DNA of 64,000 bases from Hippopus hippopus (Eukaryota > Mollusca > Bivalvia > Cardiida > Cardiidae), in the NCBI GenBank assembly GCA_946811185.2, contig OX328106.1, forward strand, positions 31,804,426-31,868,425. The letters are read 5' to 3'. Under the pieces are notes generated by a model. It was given only the letters and a program-made list of their open reading frames with translations, was not told where the DNA came from and ran no database searches. The number at the start of each line of letters is the position of its first letter. The stretch's first letter is position 1. This document shows positions 13,401 through 28,400 of this stretch, piece after piece. The position numbers and the translations under genes were made by a program.

Positions 13401-16400
13401 TACCTCCCTTACCATTAGACTTGATGTCAGACCAGGATGTGTTGAAAGACTTTATACACAGAATTCATACCATTGGTAAGTAATTAATAGACAGGTAGTT
13501 CTAACAGATGATGATTTATTTTCCAGCCCTTCTGCAATTGTTACTGTACTAGTTTTTTTTTTTTTTTTTTTATTATATCTTTACAGAGCAGCTTGGAAAG
13601 CAAGATTTTTTTGTAGAATGCTAATACTTATTATGAAACTCCAGAAACACAATTTCTTTCCAAGAATTAAATATGGTCATTGCAACAGGATTCATTCCTC
13701 TCTCACAGCTGATTGATGTTTTAAGAATGGTTATGTGGGAAAGCAGACGTTAGCTTGGGAAGGATATTGTGCAAAGAACTGGTGAAAAAAACTCCAGGAA
13801 AGCATGGATAGGTGCACTGGCCACTGCAACATAACTCAAATAAACACAATACAAACAAATATAAATAAACCAGAAACAGGGTCATAAAACTGTTATGCTG
13901 TTTAAAATACATAACTCAAATAAACACAATACAAACAAATATAAATAAACCAGAAACAGGGTCATAAAACTGTTATGCTGTTTAAAATACTGTGGGGAAA
14001 GGAGCAGTAGTTTTTTGCTTGCAGAAAATTTACATTTGTATGATAGAGTGTCAAGTGAGTTGACTTGCTTATTATATTTTCTGCTTCTTTTGTGTTTTTT
14101 TTTTTGTAAGTGGGAGGGTCCAGCCAAACATTTTCTGATAATTTCACATGTCTGAGAGCACATTTATATGAACGGCACTATGGCAAAAGAAGGATTGATA
14201 CATTTTCGTGATGCATTATACCAAGCAAGTTATCATAAATTTAAGGATCCATTATATCCATCTTGCCTAATAAGCTACTGAATCATGAGGTAAACTGGTC
14301 CCTTGACTTGCAGAAAAGTGACCAACAGCAAAATGTTTCTATCCAGGTCAGCCTGCACAGGCTGACCTGGGTTGATACTTTTTGCAGGTGTTTACAGAGC
14401 ATAGCTCATGTATTTCTTAGATATTCATTTTATCGTATACCTTTTTTATTTTCTGCAGGATGGATATCCAGGCAGCAATTTGAAGAGACTTGGATGAGTT
14501 TGTTAGGCATGTTAAATCCAATGTCCTCTGAACAAGAGATTTCAGCTGAGGTAAGCTGTAAAGTAATGGACTTGTATTAAGTTAACAGAGCTAACTTGCT
14601 CAAGTTACATCTTCTTTACTCTTTTTCGATCATGAAATTTATTAAACCTTTTGACCCTGTACCACACAATCTGAAGTTTTATCAACCCTTAGAAACAAAA
14701 TTTTTGAAAACAATGTTGAAAAAGGAGAAAACGGTGGTAACTAACAAATTCCCCTCTTCCCAGCAATGTGTTTAAAATTTTTTCTATGACGTTCAATAAT
14801 TTGAGGGGAATATAAAAAGTCTCCTGGAAATTGAGCCGTGCTCTGTGAAAAGGGTGCTTAATGCATTTGTGAAAAGTATCAACCCAGGTCAGCCTGCGCA
14901 GTCCGCGCAGGCTGACCTGGGCCAACACTTTTCGTTATTGATCAATTTTCTGTATGTCTAAGGACCAGTCTACCTTATGATTTTGTCGATTATTAAAAAA
15001 GGTGGCTGTTACGGATCCATAAGTATGTAATGGTTTGCTCGGTGTGATGGATCACGGAGATGCATTAAGCCCCCTTTTGCCAGAGCATGGCGCTATTAAT
15101 TTTGACAGTTCTGTAATTTTGGTGTATGGTTAAGAGTTAACGCAAAAATGGAAAATAATGAGGAAACTTTATCATTTGTTTATCAGCTTGGCTTTTTTGT
15201 ATGAAAACATCAAGTTTTGTTACAGCCCTTTTGTCTGTGTTGTCATCATTTGTTTCATCTTTTGAAAACTTTCTCATATCTCTGTCATCACTGAAGATAT
15301 TTACTTCAGACATATACTCCTCACAAAAAGTTAAGCAACAATGAGTTACCGCTGCACCAAAATTTTATTATTACACATATAGACAATTTCATTGTATAAA
15401 TGTAATGAGTATCGAGTTAAAAACCAGTCCAGGCAATTCTGTTCTTCTATCAGATAATGTTTCTCACTTTCAGGCTTTTGAAGCAAGGCACTGTCTAAAT
15501 CCACATGCAAAACAAGTGGTATACTACCCAAATTTTTTAAAATCTCTAAAATTCGGTCAATCTGCAACCGGGACACAGTCAGTACACGGTATGGCCACTA
15601 TTAGCACGATTACAAGCTTGAACTCTTCTAGGCATTGACCAGATCAAGCCGTCCAGCTGTTGTTGTGGAATATCCTGCCATTCCTGACTCAAAAGTTGCT
15701 GTAGGTCTTGGAGGTTCTGAGGCCTCACATTTCCATCATTGACACGCCTTCCGAGAATGTCCCTTGCATGCTCAATCGGATTGAGATCTTGCTGGCCACT
15801 CAAATTGCCCAGAAGAGTTCGGGCTTGTATTCATGCTAATGGTGGCCATATCTTGTACTGTCTGTTGCAGATTGAACAAATTTTAGAGATTTTAAAACAT
15901 CTGGCTAGTATACCACTTTTTTGCATGTGGATTTAGACAGTGCCTTACTTTTAAAGCCTGTAAGTGAGAAACATTATCTGATAGAAGTACGGATTTGGTT
16001 GGACTGGTTTGTAACTCAAAACCCATCACATTTATACAATGAAATTGTCTATATGTGTAAAAAATAAAATTTTGGTGCAGCGGTAATTTATTGTTGCTTA
16101 ACTTTTTGTGAGGAGTATAGATTAATTGTTAGCCATCAAAAGGGCAACCCATTAGGAAAGGGTAGGTATTCCTCAAAATATTTTTGACACAAATATGGCG
16201 CTTTTTGGATAGTTTCCCACAACAATATTTTTACTTGACTCCAAATTGAATGCTTTGCAGATTACAAAAATAATCAGACGTGGCTCTAATGATTGGATTT
16301 GTTCTTGAAAACATGAAGGAAGAAGGAGAAAATTCTGGTTCTCCTTTTCCAGTGATATTTTCGAAGCGTTTTTCCTGAGGTTGTTAGACACAGAATTGTT

Positions 16401-19400
16401 TGCTAAAAGGTTGAAAATAAGCCTGAGTGGTAGTGGGTTAAACCACATTGTGATCTGTTGCTTTGTGTCTTGACAATGTGTATGTGGGAAAGCAGCTGGT
16501 GGCTTGGGAAAAGTATTGTGCTAAGTTCTTGTTATGGAAAATCCAAGAAAGCATGGATAGGTGCACTTGCCACCTTAATAAAACCTACACACTGTTGAAA
16601 ATGGCATTAGCTCCTTACCAAACGACAAAAATGTAGTCCTGTACAAAGTGAAAGCACTTACAGATGACAATTAAAACATGGCTTAAATGATGGAATTTCT
16701 CTTTAATAGAATAAAAAGCATTGTGGGGAAAGGAGAAAATACCGTATATCGTGTTTTTTCGCTTCCTAAAATCTTCGCAAGTCTGCTCTAAATAAATTTT
16801 TCACGTTTTTAATTTTCACAATTTCATTGGTATGTTTCTATTTTAGCAAAATTGTAGATATATGATAGCAACAAATCCGCCAAAAATATTTATCGGTATG
16901 TCTGGTATTACATATCGGACGCATTAGTGCATATGCAAATAAGGAAAAACAGCTAGAATCGCAAGATTTACTCTGATAGTCAGGCATTTCAGAATCTCAA
17001 AACTACTTTTCCCGGTGATTTGGATGGTATAATTAAATATATAAATAAGAAAACGATCTATTCAAATCTAAGACTGCCAGTATTAACTAGTTGGTTTATT
17101 ACTCACAGTTCATAGTATCATTTGACTACAAATGACACTGGGAAACAACTTACCTACCGACACTGGAACATTATTACCCACCTATTCCATTGACAATAAC
17201 CAAGCATGTCTAAGCAAAGAAATTTTTTCTCTTGATGTTTCGTATCAAGGGATGGATTTTCAGATTGTATGGAATATTTAGTGAATATAATTTTTGCAAG
17301 AATGACCCACTCGCGAAAATAGCGAAAATTTCCTTACAGCAAAAAAAACCTGATATACGGTACTGGCTACCAGCATTTTCTTCTTTTCTCTCAATGTTTT
17401 CGAAAGGCTTTCTCCTCAGGGTTATTTACTCGATATTGAGTTGTAAAGAGTTAAACACCATACAAACAAGCCTTTTGCTGTTATTAATATCTAATCTCCA
17501 ATATTGATACAGGAGGATATAGAGAGAACTCACTGCATGGTTTTGACTGTCCGAGCTATTACTGGTATGTTGATGCAGACTATGATTGTACCATTGCCGG
17601 GTGATCCTGCTCACGGAGTGTTTGATGTTCAACCCAGAGATAAGCCACTGGCCTTCCTTCATACTAGGTAAAGGCATCAGTTGTCTTAGGCATCCAAACA
17701 TTTGAGAAAACACAACTGACCTGTGAAGGAAAATTACCATTTTACACATGTTCAGAACTTGAATTATTGAAAATTTATGTAGCTGTGATAGAAACAGATA
17801 TGCAGTAGAAGGTTTTAAAAGGATTCTCGTGAGGTGTCAATGTTTAAGGTTTAAATCTTTACCAAATGATAAAGTTGTAGACTTGTCAAAATTGAAAGCA
17901 TTTGCAGACACCAGATTAAATATGGCTCAAAAGATGGAATATGTTCTTAATATGACAGAAAAACATTGTTGGAAAAGGAGAAAATGCTGGTAACTAGCAA
18001 ATATTCCGTTTCCCACAACGCTTTTCAGACCCTTCTTTCTCTGGATCATTGAAACCAATTTTTGTAGTAAAAGGACAACACATGTATAGATGTTGCAAAA
18101 TAGGCCACAAGGAGAAATTGCTTATTACTAGAAATTTCTTCACTTGCTACAATGTTCTTTAAAGCGGTCAACTGTAAACCTTATTTGATGTTGCTTATCC
18201 ATATTCTATTTGGATATTTACATAGTCATGGGTAAAACCTTTTTCATGACAAGATAAATGCCCTTGTTCTCGTAGTTGAAAAAAAAAAAAAAGCAACACC
18301 AAGTGTCAATGTAAGTTAAACATGTATCTCTTTGTTTGATTCAAGAAATTGTGATAAAAGGTAAAACTGCTCAAAAAGAATTATTTCAATTTTTGTCATA
18401 ATGTGTTCCAAACATGTTGATGGTCTTCACACCCAAGGAAATGAAATACTAAGTAATTCTGTTCTAGGTTCATTGCTGTTGGTTACTTAATTTCTTTCTT
18501 TCTCAATTTCCAAGGGAGAAAGTATTTGAAAAAATAGGAGGAAAAAGGAGAAAATGCTGGTGACAAGCATTTTTTCAGTTACCCTATTTCTTTCCTCAAT
18601 CCTTACATAAAGAAATTTCATCATTTGTATGTCATCTGCAAATACTTTCAATCTAGAACAGCCTAACCTTTTGTCTTCTGGTAAAGGTTTATATCATTAC
18701 CTCCTTGAAATTGATGCAGTTGACTTTAAAATATGTGTAATTAATATCTATGATGATTTTATACTTGGAATATGATTTAAACGATTTTAACAGTAGGAAA
18801 AAATGCTTCTAAAGCAGAATGTCTCCTTTTGCACTGAGGTTTCCAGAAGTGGTCTGTAGTAATGATACAGCATAACATTTTTGTTCTTTTTCTTGATAGA
18901 TGTGGTAAAAAGCTCACAGTGATAAGGGGTGCAGTGGAACATGAGGTGCAAAGTTTGTCCACGGCAAGGTAACTCCAGACCTTTTTTATTGAAATATGTA
19001 TTTACTCTTTGGTTTAATCCATTGCTGAACAAGCTATGTTTTATCCTACTTCAAAGATTTTGCAAATCAAAGAAACTATCTTTAACCATATACCCTGATT
19101 GTTGATCTTGAAAAACTTCAGATCACCTAAAAGACAAGCATTAAGAGAATGAAAACATTTTTTTTTTTCAACAGTCTGTTGGTCAATAATGATCAGTGAT
19201 TAGTTACTTGGAATCTTTCTCTTGAGTGTTGCAATTTCTTATGTCCTTTAACTTTAGGAGTGGATAAATATATGCCTACATATCAATGCAGTTTAATCAT
19301 CTTATCCTTACTTTATCCCTATTTTAGACAGGAGTCAGATTTACATGTATTTGACATTTTAGATGTGTATGTCCAAATTTTTTTCCAACAGAAATTAATT

Positions 19401-22400
19401 CAAACCTATTCTAGATAAAAAGCATTTGCAGGCTACAAAATAAATTCAACTCAAATGATGGGACTTGGCTTTTAAGGGGTAAAAAAAAAATGTTGGAAAA
19501 GGAGAAAACAGTGGTTACCAGCAGTTTCTCCTTTTTCCATGATTGTTTCAGAAGTCTTATTTCTCAGGATTGTTGGAAAACAGAGTTGTGTCAGAAAGGT
19601 GTTGAGGAACCACTGTTATAGATTTCCAAATCATAGTCTTTCATTTACAGTGTACCACATGACAAAGTTTTAGATTTGTCCAAATCAAAAGCATTTTTAG
19701 ACAAATTTAATGTAGCTAAAAATGATGGAATTCCTCTTTGAAAGGTTGAAAAAAAACATTATGGGAAAAGAAGAAAATGCTGGTTACCAGCATTTTCTTC
19801 TTTTCCCACAATGTTTTCAAAAGCACTTTCTGCAGGGTTCTTAAAACACGGGATTGTAAGGTAAAACATTAAAAAGCAAATCTTATTACAAAAGCTTAAG
19901 AATGATTTGATTATACTCCCGTATAAAATGTCATTAAATGAGCCTTTGTCTGTGCTTTTCTTTTAGGAATGTCAGTTACAAAGGTACAGACACATACATG
20001 TTTGATTACAATTTAGAAAGAGAGGTTGCCGTGGACACCTATACTCTGGGACAGGTAATTGAATTCTGCAATTTTTTAAATACTTATGATGCCTTAAACT
20101 AACATTAATCCAATAATAGCAAATGCCATATAATTTTCAGACTTCTGCTGAAATAGTTAAAAAAGTCTTTGTTGATTTATCCATCAACAAAAACAAAATA
20201 GACATTTTTTGTCATTGCATTTTTAGCTTGGCTGTTTTTGAAGAAAATATCAAGGTATTGTCATAGCCCCATTATTGTCTGCGTCGTCATGCAAAAACTT
20301 TTACATTTTATAATATTTCTGTTATTACTGAAGATTTTACTTCTCGGACTAGTTGTTAGCTAACAAAAGGGGAACCAATACAACAAGGGAAGGTTACCAT
20401 CAAAGTATTTTGACAGTTGTGCCCCTTTTTCAGCTCCACTGCAGCATGGTGGTGGCACTCAAATATGATACTTAGCTATGTTGGATAATTTTAATATTGC
20501 ACATGTTCTGTTCTCAGTTTTTGATCAAGAAATATGATTCCACGTAGGAGGATGGAAATGTATACTCTTGTTGCAGGCGTCTATAGAATCTATCTGGTCT
20601 GTAGTTGGTGTCCTTGACCCTGTTCACTCGGAGTCAGACACCACCGACTCCATGGAAAGCCCAACCCACCATGAGAACACTCCGATTGCCATGGCGACCA
20701 GTCCAGGAGAATCAGTCATTCCAAGGGATCCATCAGTATCAGTGGCAGGACTGGATGTTCATTCCTGTTTGCAATTCTTGCTGGATCTCTACAGACAATG
20801 GTTGCTCCCTGGAAATAATGGAAAACCTTCCCTCATGCTGTTGAATGAAGTTATTAAATCAGTATGTGCATTTAAGAAATTTGATTTTTATATGTAGATT
20901 TCTTTGATTCTACTTTGCCTTAACTCAATATCAAATGTGTTTTAAAAAACCACAAGATACAGGCTTTTGAAAACATTATGAGATAAGAAGAAAATGCTGG
21001 TAACCTTTCAAATAATGTCTTCTAGCATTCCTACCCTTTCAAAGACAAATTTGATTGACTGAGATGTATTTATTTTGTTATCTGCAAATGCTTTCAGTTT
21101 GGACAGGACAAAATCCTTCTTGTCTAGTAAACAGTTAGAAAACTTTAAAACAGTATTTTGATTGGCTAACAGAGAGTTCAACTGAGGATGAACCTCTGTA
21201 GACCATCCTGAGATCCATACATGGACTGGGGCTGGTTTTGATAGGATTTGCAAAAAGGATAATTATACAGCACCCCTCCCCCATAACAACAACCTTCTTA
21301 TGTAATCTTCTCCTCCTACGATTTTCAAGCAATTTTAGTGGAAATCTTGATACAAGCCTTCTACCATGGGAACTTTTCTGCAATTTTCATTTTGATTGTT
21401 TGAATACTTCAGGAGTTATGCTCCTTTCTTTTTTTTTGCTGATCCAGTGACTGGTGGGAAATATTTGTTTACCTGTAACAGTTGTAGTTAAAAATGTATG
21501 ATTACAGGTTGTTAGTCTATCAGACTTGTTTGCTGAAAGAGAACAATTTGAATGGATGTTAGACACGATGTTTGAAGTGTACAAGGCCCACCCTGGAGAG
21601 GACGAGATAGCCCTTCAGTATTTAAATGTTGGAATCTGTAAGGCAGCTGCAGTAGTTGGAGTTGTAAGTTACATTTTTGTACCAAGAAGACTAGCTTTCT
21701 CAGATAATAGCTCATAAGTTAAAATAAAAACTGAAGTCTGAATAGCCTTGTTTTGATCACTCCTTGTTTGGAGCTTCAAAAAGATAGTAAAGCTTCCAAT
21801 TTTTGAATGGTTTTATCACACAAAAGTGAGTTCTGAGGACTGGTTAACATTACATGTAGTTGCTAATTGCTTTGATGTTTAATGCCAAATGACTTTGAAA
21901 ATGATTTTGTAATAAGTGTTGTTTAAGGTCAAAATTCTTTTGTTTTGATGTTGGTTGCTTGCTATCATCCATTTTTTTTCTGAAAAGACAGTGCATATTG
22001 CTGTTTGATCTCATAATCATCCATTATTCTTGACAATGTGATGTCGTGCAAATAAATTACCTTAAAAAAGATTTTCTGCAACACTGATAATCTTAGGGAC
22101 TCCCTGTGACTTACTTGCTAAACACACCAATAGTAAATGCAGTTATCATTGAACTGCAGTCAAAATTGTCTCAAACCTGAGCAATCCTTTACTTCCTTCT
22201 ACTTCTAGCAGCAACTGCCATAGGAACAAGCAAAGAAGCACAGCTATTCACTTCTAGATACTGATGGCAATCCATTATTTGGCACACTTCTGGTATCTGG
22301 TAGGGATCTACTCTTTAGAAGAACCTAGAAGTGTGCTCTGAGCTATTTTTTTTCTCATTGCATAGTATGTGCTGATTAGATTTTTATCCGCTGTGTTTCA

Positions 22401-25400
22401 TTATGAGTTGTCAGAGAAAAAAAAAAACATGTATTGAATTGCAGTAAAAAGTTGCCTTAATACACCTGTCTTTTGTAGTATGTAAATTCTTCCATTTGGA
22501 CAAGTCTGGAATTTTGTCATTTGGTAAAGAGTTAAAGTGTACCAGGTAATCTAAAGGCTAGGACCAGACCTGTTGTGTCGTAACTATGAAATAATGATTG
22601 AATGGTATTTGTGCAAGTTTTATAGCAAAGTCATTTTGTTTTTATTGTAGTTAAGGAATCAACAAGCCCCTGTATGTATTTGATTTCAGCCACCAAGCCT
22701 TTATTATAGTCCTTTCCATCCAAACTTAGTTTATCCATTTGTCCAAGTTTGAAAATAACCAATAAATGAGCCGTGCTCTGTGAAAAGGGGGCTTAATGCA
22801 TCTGCGAAAAGTATCGACCCAGGTCAGCCTGCGCAGTCTGCGCAGGCTGACCTGGGCCGAAACTTTTCGCTATGGGTCAATTTTCTGTATGTCCAAGGAC
22901 CAGTCTACCTCATGAATAAGTCAGTTGTTAAAAAAAGTGGCTATTATGGATCCGTAGGTATGTGATGGCTTGCTTGGTATGATGGATTACGGAGATGCAT
23001 TAAGCCCCCTTTTGCCAGAGCATGGTTCAAATCTTTTTACCTAACTTCCTTATCTGTAACATCAATCATAAGTGATAGAAAGGTACATGTATTTATTTAT
23101 GGAAGATAAGAAAATTTCATGAGTACATTTTGACTTTTCCAAATATGTGAGTAATTGTGTGTTGGGAAAGGGGGGAGGTATTATGGATGAAAAAAGGACT
23201 TTTTTGAAATTGCTTTCCAAATATTCAGTGTTACTATACTCCTCACAAAAAGTTAAGCAACAATAAATTACCTCTGCACCAAAATTTTATTATTACACAT
23301 ATAGACAATTTCATTGTATAAACGTAATGAGAACTGAGTTACAAACCAGTACAAGCAATTCCGCACCTCTATCAGAAAATGTTTCTCGCTTACAGGCTTT
23401 TGAAGTAAGGCACTGTCTAAATCCACATGCAAAAAAGTGGTATACTACCCAGATGTTTTAAAATCTCTAAAATTCGGTCAATCTGCAACAGCCAGTACAC
23501 GGTATGGCCACCATTAGCACGAATACAAGCTTGAACTCTTCTGGGCAATTTGAATGGTCAGTAAGATCTCCAGATCTCCATCCAATTGAGCATGCGTGGG
23601 ACATTCCTCAGAACCTCCAACACCTTGAGCAACTTTTGAGTCAGGAATGGCAGGATATTCCACAACAACAGCTGCCCAGAAGAGTTCAAGCTTGTATTCG
23701 TGCTAATGGAGGCCATACCGTGTACTGACTGTGTCCTGGTTGCAGACTGACCGAATTTTAAAGATTTTAAAACATCTGGGTAGTATACCACTTTTTTGCA
23801 TGTGGATTTAGACAGTGCCTTACTTCAAAAGCCTGTAAGTGAGAAACATTATCTGATAGAAGTACAGAATTGCTTGGACTAGTTTGTAACTCAATTCTCA
23901 TTACATTTATACAATGAAATTGTCTATATGTGTAATAATAAAATTTTGGTGCAGCGGTAATTTATTGTTGCTTAACTTTTTGCGAGGAGTATATTAATTT
24001 GTATAATGTTTCTGATTATAGTTTGTTTTTTTTTAATGAGTAATATGTGGTAGGCAATCTGTCATTTCATATAAGGTTTGAAAAAGAATCTAATGCCTTC
24101 GGATAAATCAATATACATGTACATCTTTATCAATGGGACAAAAATCTCAGATCAGATCTGGAATAAAGTCAGCCTTTCCTTTTATCATTTTGAGTGGTGA
24201 CACCTGTTGAATGTATGTAAACTCTGTACAAAGAATTACTCATAATCTAACTGTAACCTAACTGTAAATTGAATTTTAACAATCTTATGGATTACTCCTC
24301 CTTTAAAGCCTTTGTCCTTTGAAATGTGTGATTCTTGATTTTTAGCTCGGCGGTTTTTGAAGAAAACGACAAGTTATTGTCATAGCCCTGGCGGCAGCAG
24401 TGTCTGCGGAGTGCAAAACTTTGACATTTTGTAACATCTCTGTTGTTACTGACAACATTTACTTCAAACTTAGACAAGTTGTTCACTATAAGGGCAGGTA
24501 TCCATCAAAGCATTTTTGACACAGTTATGCCCCTTTTCCCACCTATAATTTTCACTGAAAATCAAGCAACTGCAGCCGAGCTTTCGCACCAGCATGTAAT
24601 GCTCTTGTTTGTATTAAATAGTCATAGGACAACTATGAAACTATGGTTTGAATTTTCCCTAACATTACTAACAATAAATCTTGTTTCTTTAGCAGACAGT
24701 GCAGATCAAGATGGTAGCACAAAATGTGCCATCTGATATAGTACCCTCACTGTCTGAAATCTGTAGAGATATACATGTACTTGCCAAAAAAACCCTTTTA
24801 AAATTCTATATTTATCTGTTTCCTAGATTGTCCAATATTGTCCAAAATAATACTTATAACTACCTGAACTTTTCTTTGAACTCTCAAACAACAAAACTCT
24901 AGATTTGCTGTTATTGAAAGTTTGCAGAGGACAAATTATTATGGCACACATGAATACAGTTTTCTTTAAAATGATAGAAATATGGGGGGGGGGGGGTGGA
25001 GAGAGAAGAGAAAATGGGGGGGGGGGGAGAAGAGAAAATGCTGGATTTTCTCATATTTCCACTATGTTGAGAAAAGAAGTCTCTCTCAGGGTCATTTAAT
25101 CTGGAGATTTTGTGGGAAGTGGTTACTGCTTTGAAAAAAGCACACCAATTTTGTAACTTGGATATCAGACTACAGGATAGCCTTTTTCATGTCCTCATCA
25201 CCTTTGAAACAGCCTCAAAAAATCTAGATAACCGAGGTACATATATGACTAATATAACTTCAAAATATCAGCACAGTGAGTTAAGAAACTGATTTCACTT
25301 CACACTGAGAAATTATTGTTTAGGGAATTATAGTGTAATATAAGTTACTGAAAAAAGAGTATTTTGATTTACATGTTAGATAGCTGGTCAATTTATGTTT

Positions 25401-28400
25401 TCTTATTTTTTTCCCCATATGACAATTTTTAGATTCTTCAAGATCAAAAGCATCCTGTAGACTACAGTTTTGAAATGGATGTATGTATGACCTAAAGTTT
25501 TCTGATAGGGTCAAAAAGATTGCAGGGTAAAGAGGAGAATTATCTAGCTGAAAGAGGTGATAGGTTTTATGTATTGCATATGTATATATAGATTTTACTT
25601 AACTATAATAAGACTCATAATAGATTTGATAATTTGTTTGTTTTCAGGATAATACTACTGCGGACAGGCTCATCAAAATCATTGACAATGGTTACAGAAG
25701 TACACATCTTCCCAGTAGGACAGCTACATTACATGGAGCTCTCTACCTTCTGGAGGCAGGAATACCTGATGTTACTAAGCAATTGGTTCCCTTGACAACT
25801 GAGTGCATTTTGAAGCACATGACCCTAGCATCTAGGTAGATTTGTGGAGTTTTCTTGCAGGGATAGGGGAACTATGTTAATGATTGATTACCCCCTTTAC
25901 AAAACATAATATATCATATAACATGAAAATTTGATTTTCCCAGATTCAGGATTTTTTCTTAACAAGCATGTTTTAGATGGATGTTTATGGATTCATCTGT
26001 GATAAGTGTTATAGAGGAACCAACAAGTTAGACAAGAAGTAACTTAGCTGTAAATGCCTAAAAATGACTGATAAGAGGTTAATCATTATTATACCCCTGC
26101 ATAAATGAATGTTTTCGGGGGTATACTGGAATCAGCCTGTCTGTCCGTCCGTCCGTGCGTCCGTCCGTGTGTCCGTCCGTGTGTTCGTCTGTGTACAAAA
26201 TACTAGTAATTTTGTGTCGTAAACTCCTACTGTTTTGCTGCTATTGTATTGAAGTTTGTTGATACATTGATTGTATACTGAAGTTGTGCAAGACGCAGTT
26301 TTCAATCATCTACTCCCTATGATTCCAGGGTAATCTCCCCTTGAACTTAGAAAATTTTTTGTTAAATTGCCTGTTTCTGTCAAAGCGCTGGCGGGGGTAT
26401 TAAGTCACATTCAGTGACAGCTCTAGTTTTCTTAGTTTGGCGTTTAACACAGTTGTTAATATTATTCCAGTTCTGTTTTGTCAGCCCTTACGCTTTTCCA
26501 TGCTTTCCTTGAGTTTCTTTTAATAGTACTATGCACTACATTCTATCCAAGCCATAGGTTGCTTTCTCACATAAGCATTTTCAAAACAATGTTCAGCTGT
26601 GAGAGAGGAATAAATCCTTTCACAATGAATATCATCTGTCCTCAGACACAATATAGCTTGGAGTTGAACTAGCAACCCCAGGTTTTCAAGTATTTTATTT
26701 TACAGGTTGAGCTACTAGATACAGTTATATATGTAAATACCTAACACCTTATAAATGAGGAAGGAGATATATTTTTCAAAGAGTTTCAGTTGATATGTTT
26801 TTGAATTTCAGACAGCCAGTTTCCAGTGAGAAGTACATCCTTACAATGTGGGCAACAGCATTTTATATCCTGGAGAATTACAACTTGGATATGAAGGACA
26901 CAGAGTTTCCCCAGCAAATATTACAGGTATCTGTCACCGTTAAGTGTTTCTGTTAATGTCTGATCTGGGTCGGTATGCACCAACCATTCTTAAGAACATT
27001 CTTAGTCTTATTTTTCAAGATTTTCTAAATTGGAAAGTAACACATTTTCTGATTGGCTAAACCAAATGGTACTTTCAGATTTAGAAAATTCTGGAGAATA
27101 TGCCTCAGAAAGTTCTTTAGAATGGTTGATGAATAAGGACGCTGTTTACCGTCATACAAAATTAATGTTTCACCTCTTTTTAGCAGCAAGCTTGTCTTAA
27201 GAGGCCACATGAAGCAAGCACCTACCCTTAATATGCACTTAATATCACTTATCCAATAACTTCTTGCTTTGCACAGGTAAAGCTGTATTTGTATCAAAGC
27301 TTCCTCTTCAGTCTCTTTGTATAAATTATTGAAAGTGGACAACTATTGAAAATCTCTACATGTACTAGATGCAGAATATATGGATGTATGTAAATGGTGA
27401 ATCTGCAGGTCTAATTGTCTGTTGCGAATTTAGAGTTGCTTAGTGTATATGTCAAAGATATGTCTGTTCCAGTAAAACTTCAAATTAACCCATTTTTAGG
27501 CAACAAATAGACTTCCCCATATTTAAAGCAAATCGGGGTAATAAATGAATTAAAGCTCAAATGATTGGATTTATCTTTGCCATGATAGAAAACATTTTGC
27601 ATTAAGGATGAACCTGCTGGTTACTGGCATTTTTTTCCTTTGCCCACAATGATTTCAAAAGTCCTTTTATTAAAGTTTTAATAATTCCCATTCACCTGCT
27701 TTTCCCCACAATGATTTCATTAGTTCTTTTGCTAAAGCTTGAATGGTATAAATTTACCAGTATATTTGTTTGTTATTTTATGCAGATGGCAATAACGATG
27801 GCCTCTAGCAGTGAAGACAGTGTGTCAACATCTGTTTATCTAACGATTTTGAAAGGTTTAGAGAGACTTCTTCTTACAGACGTTTTACTGCCAAGTGATG
27901 CTGAAATGATCGTCAAACTAAGTGTGGACAGGTAAGACAATTTTCTAATCCATTTGAGCTCAGCTGTTTCAGAAGATACATCAGGGTATTGTTGGAGAAC
28001 TGTTTTTGCCTACGTCCTTGTAATTACCACACAGTCCCAAGATTTAGGATGAAGCCTTCTGAAAACATTGTGGGAAAAGGAGAAAATGCTGGATACCAGC
28101 ATTTTCTCCTTTTCCAACAATATTTTCTATCCAATCAAACACAGAAAGCATCATTTAAGTAACATATAATTTGTTGTCTGCAAATGCTGTCAGTTTGGTT
28201 CAGTCCAAAATTTTGTCATTTGGTAAAGAGTTAAACCTTTCCCAAATGATGAAGTTTAGGGCCTGTATGTATTGAAAGCACTTGCAAACTAGAAGTTATA
28301 TGTGGCTCAAAAGATAGGACTTATCTTTGAAAGGCTAGAAAGCATCGGGGGAAAATGAGAAAATGCTGGTTACTGGCATTTTCTCTTTTTCCCCACAATG

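Noticed and set aside
27025..27342. 105-aa minus-strand frame
   Set aside because: Mostly the foldback MITE at 26966-27142; no start context, codon pattern or homology that I can see.
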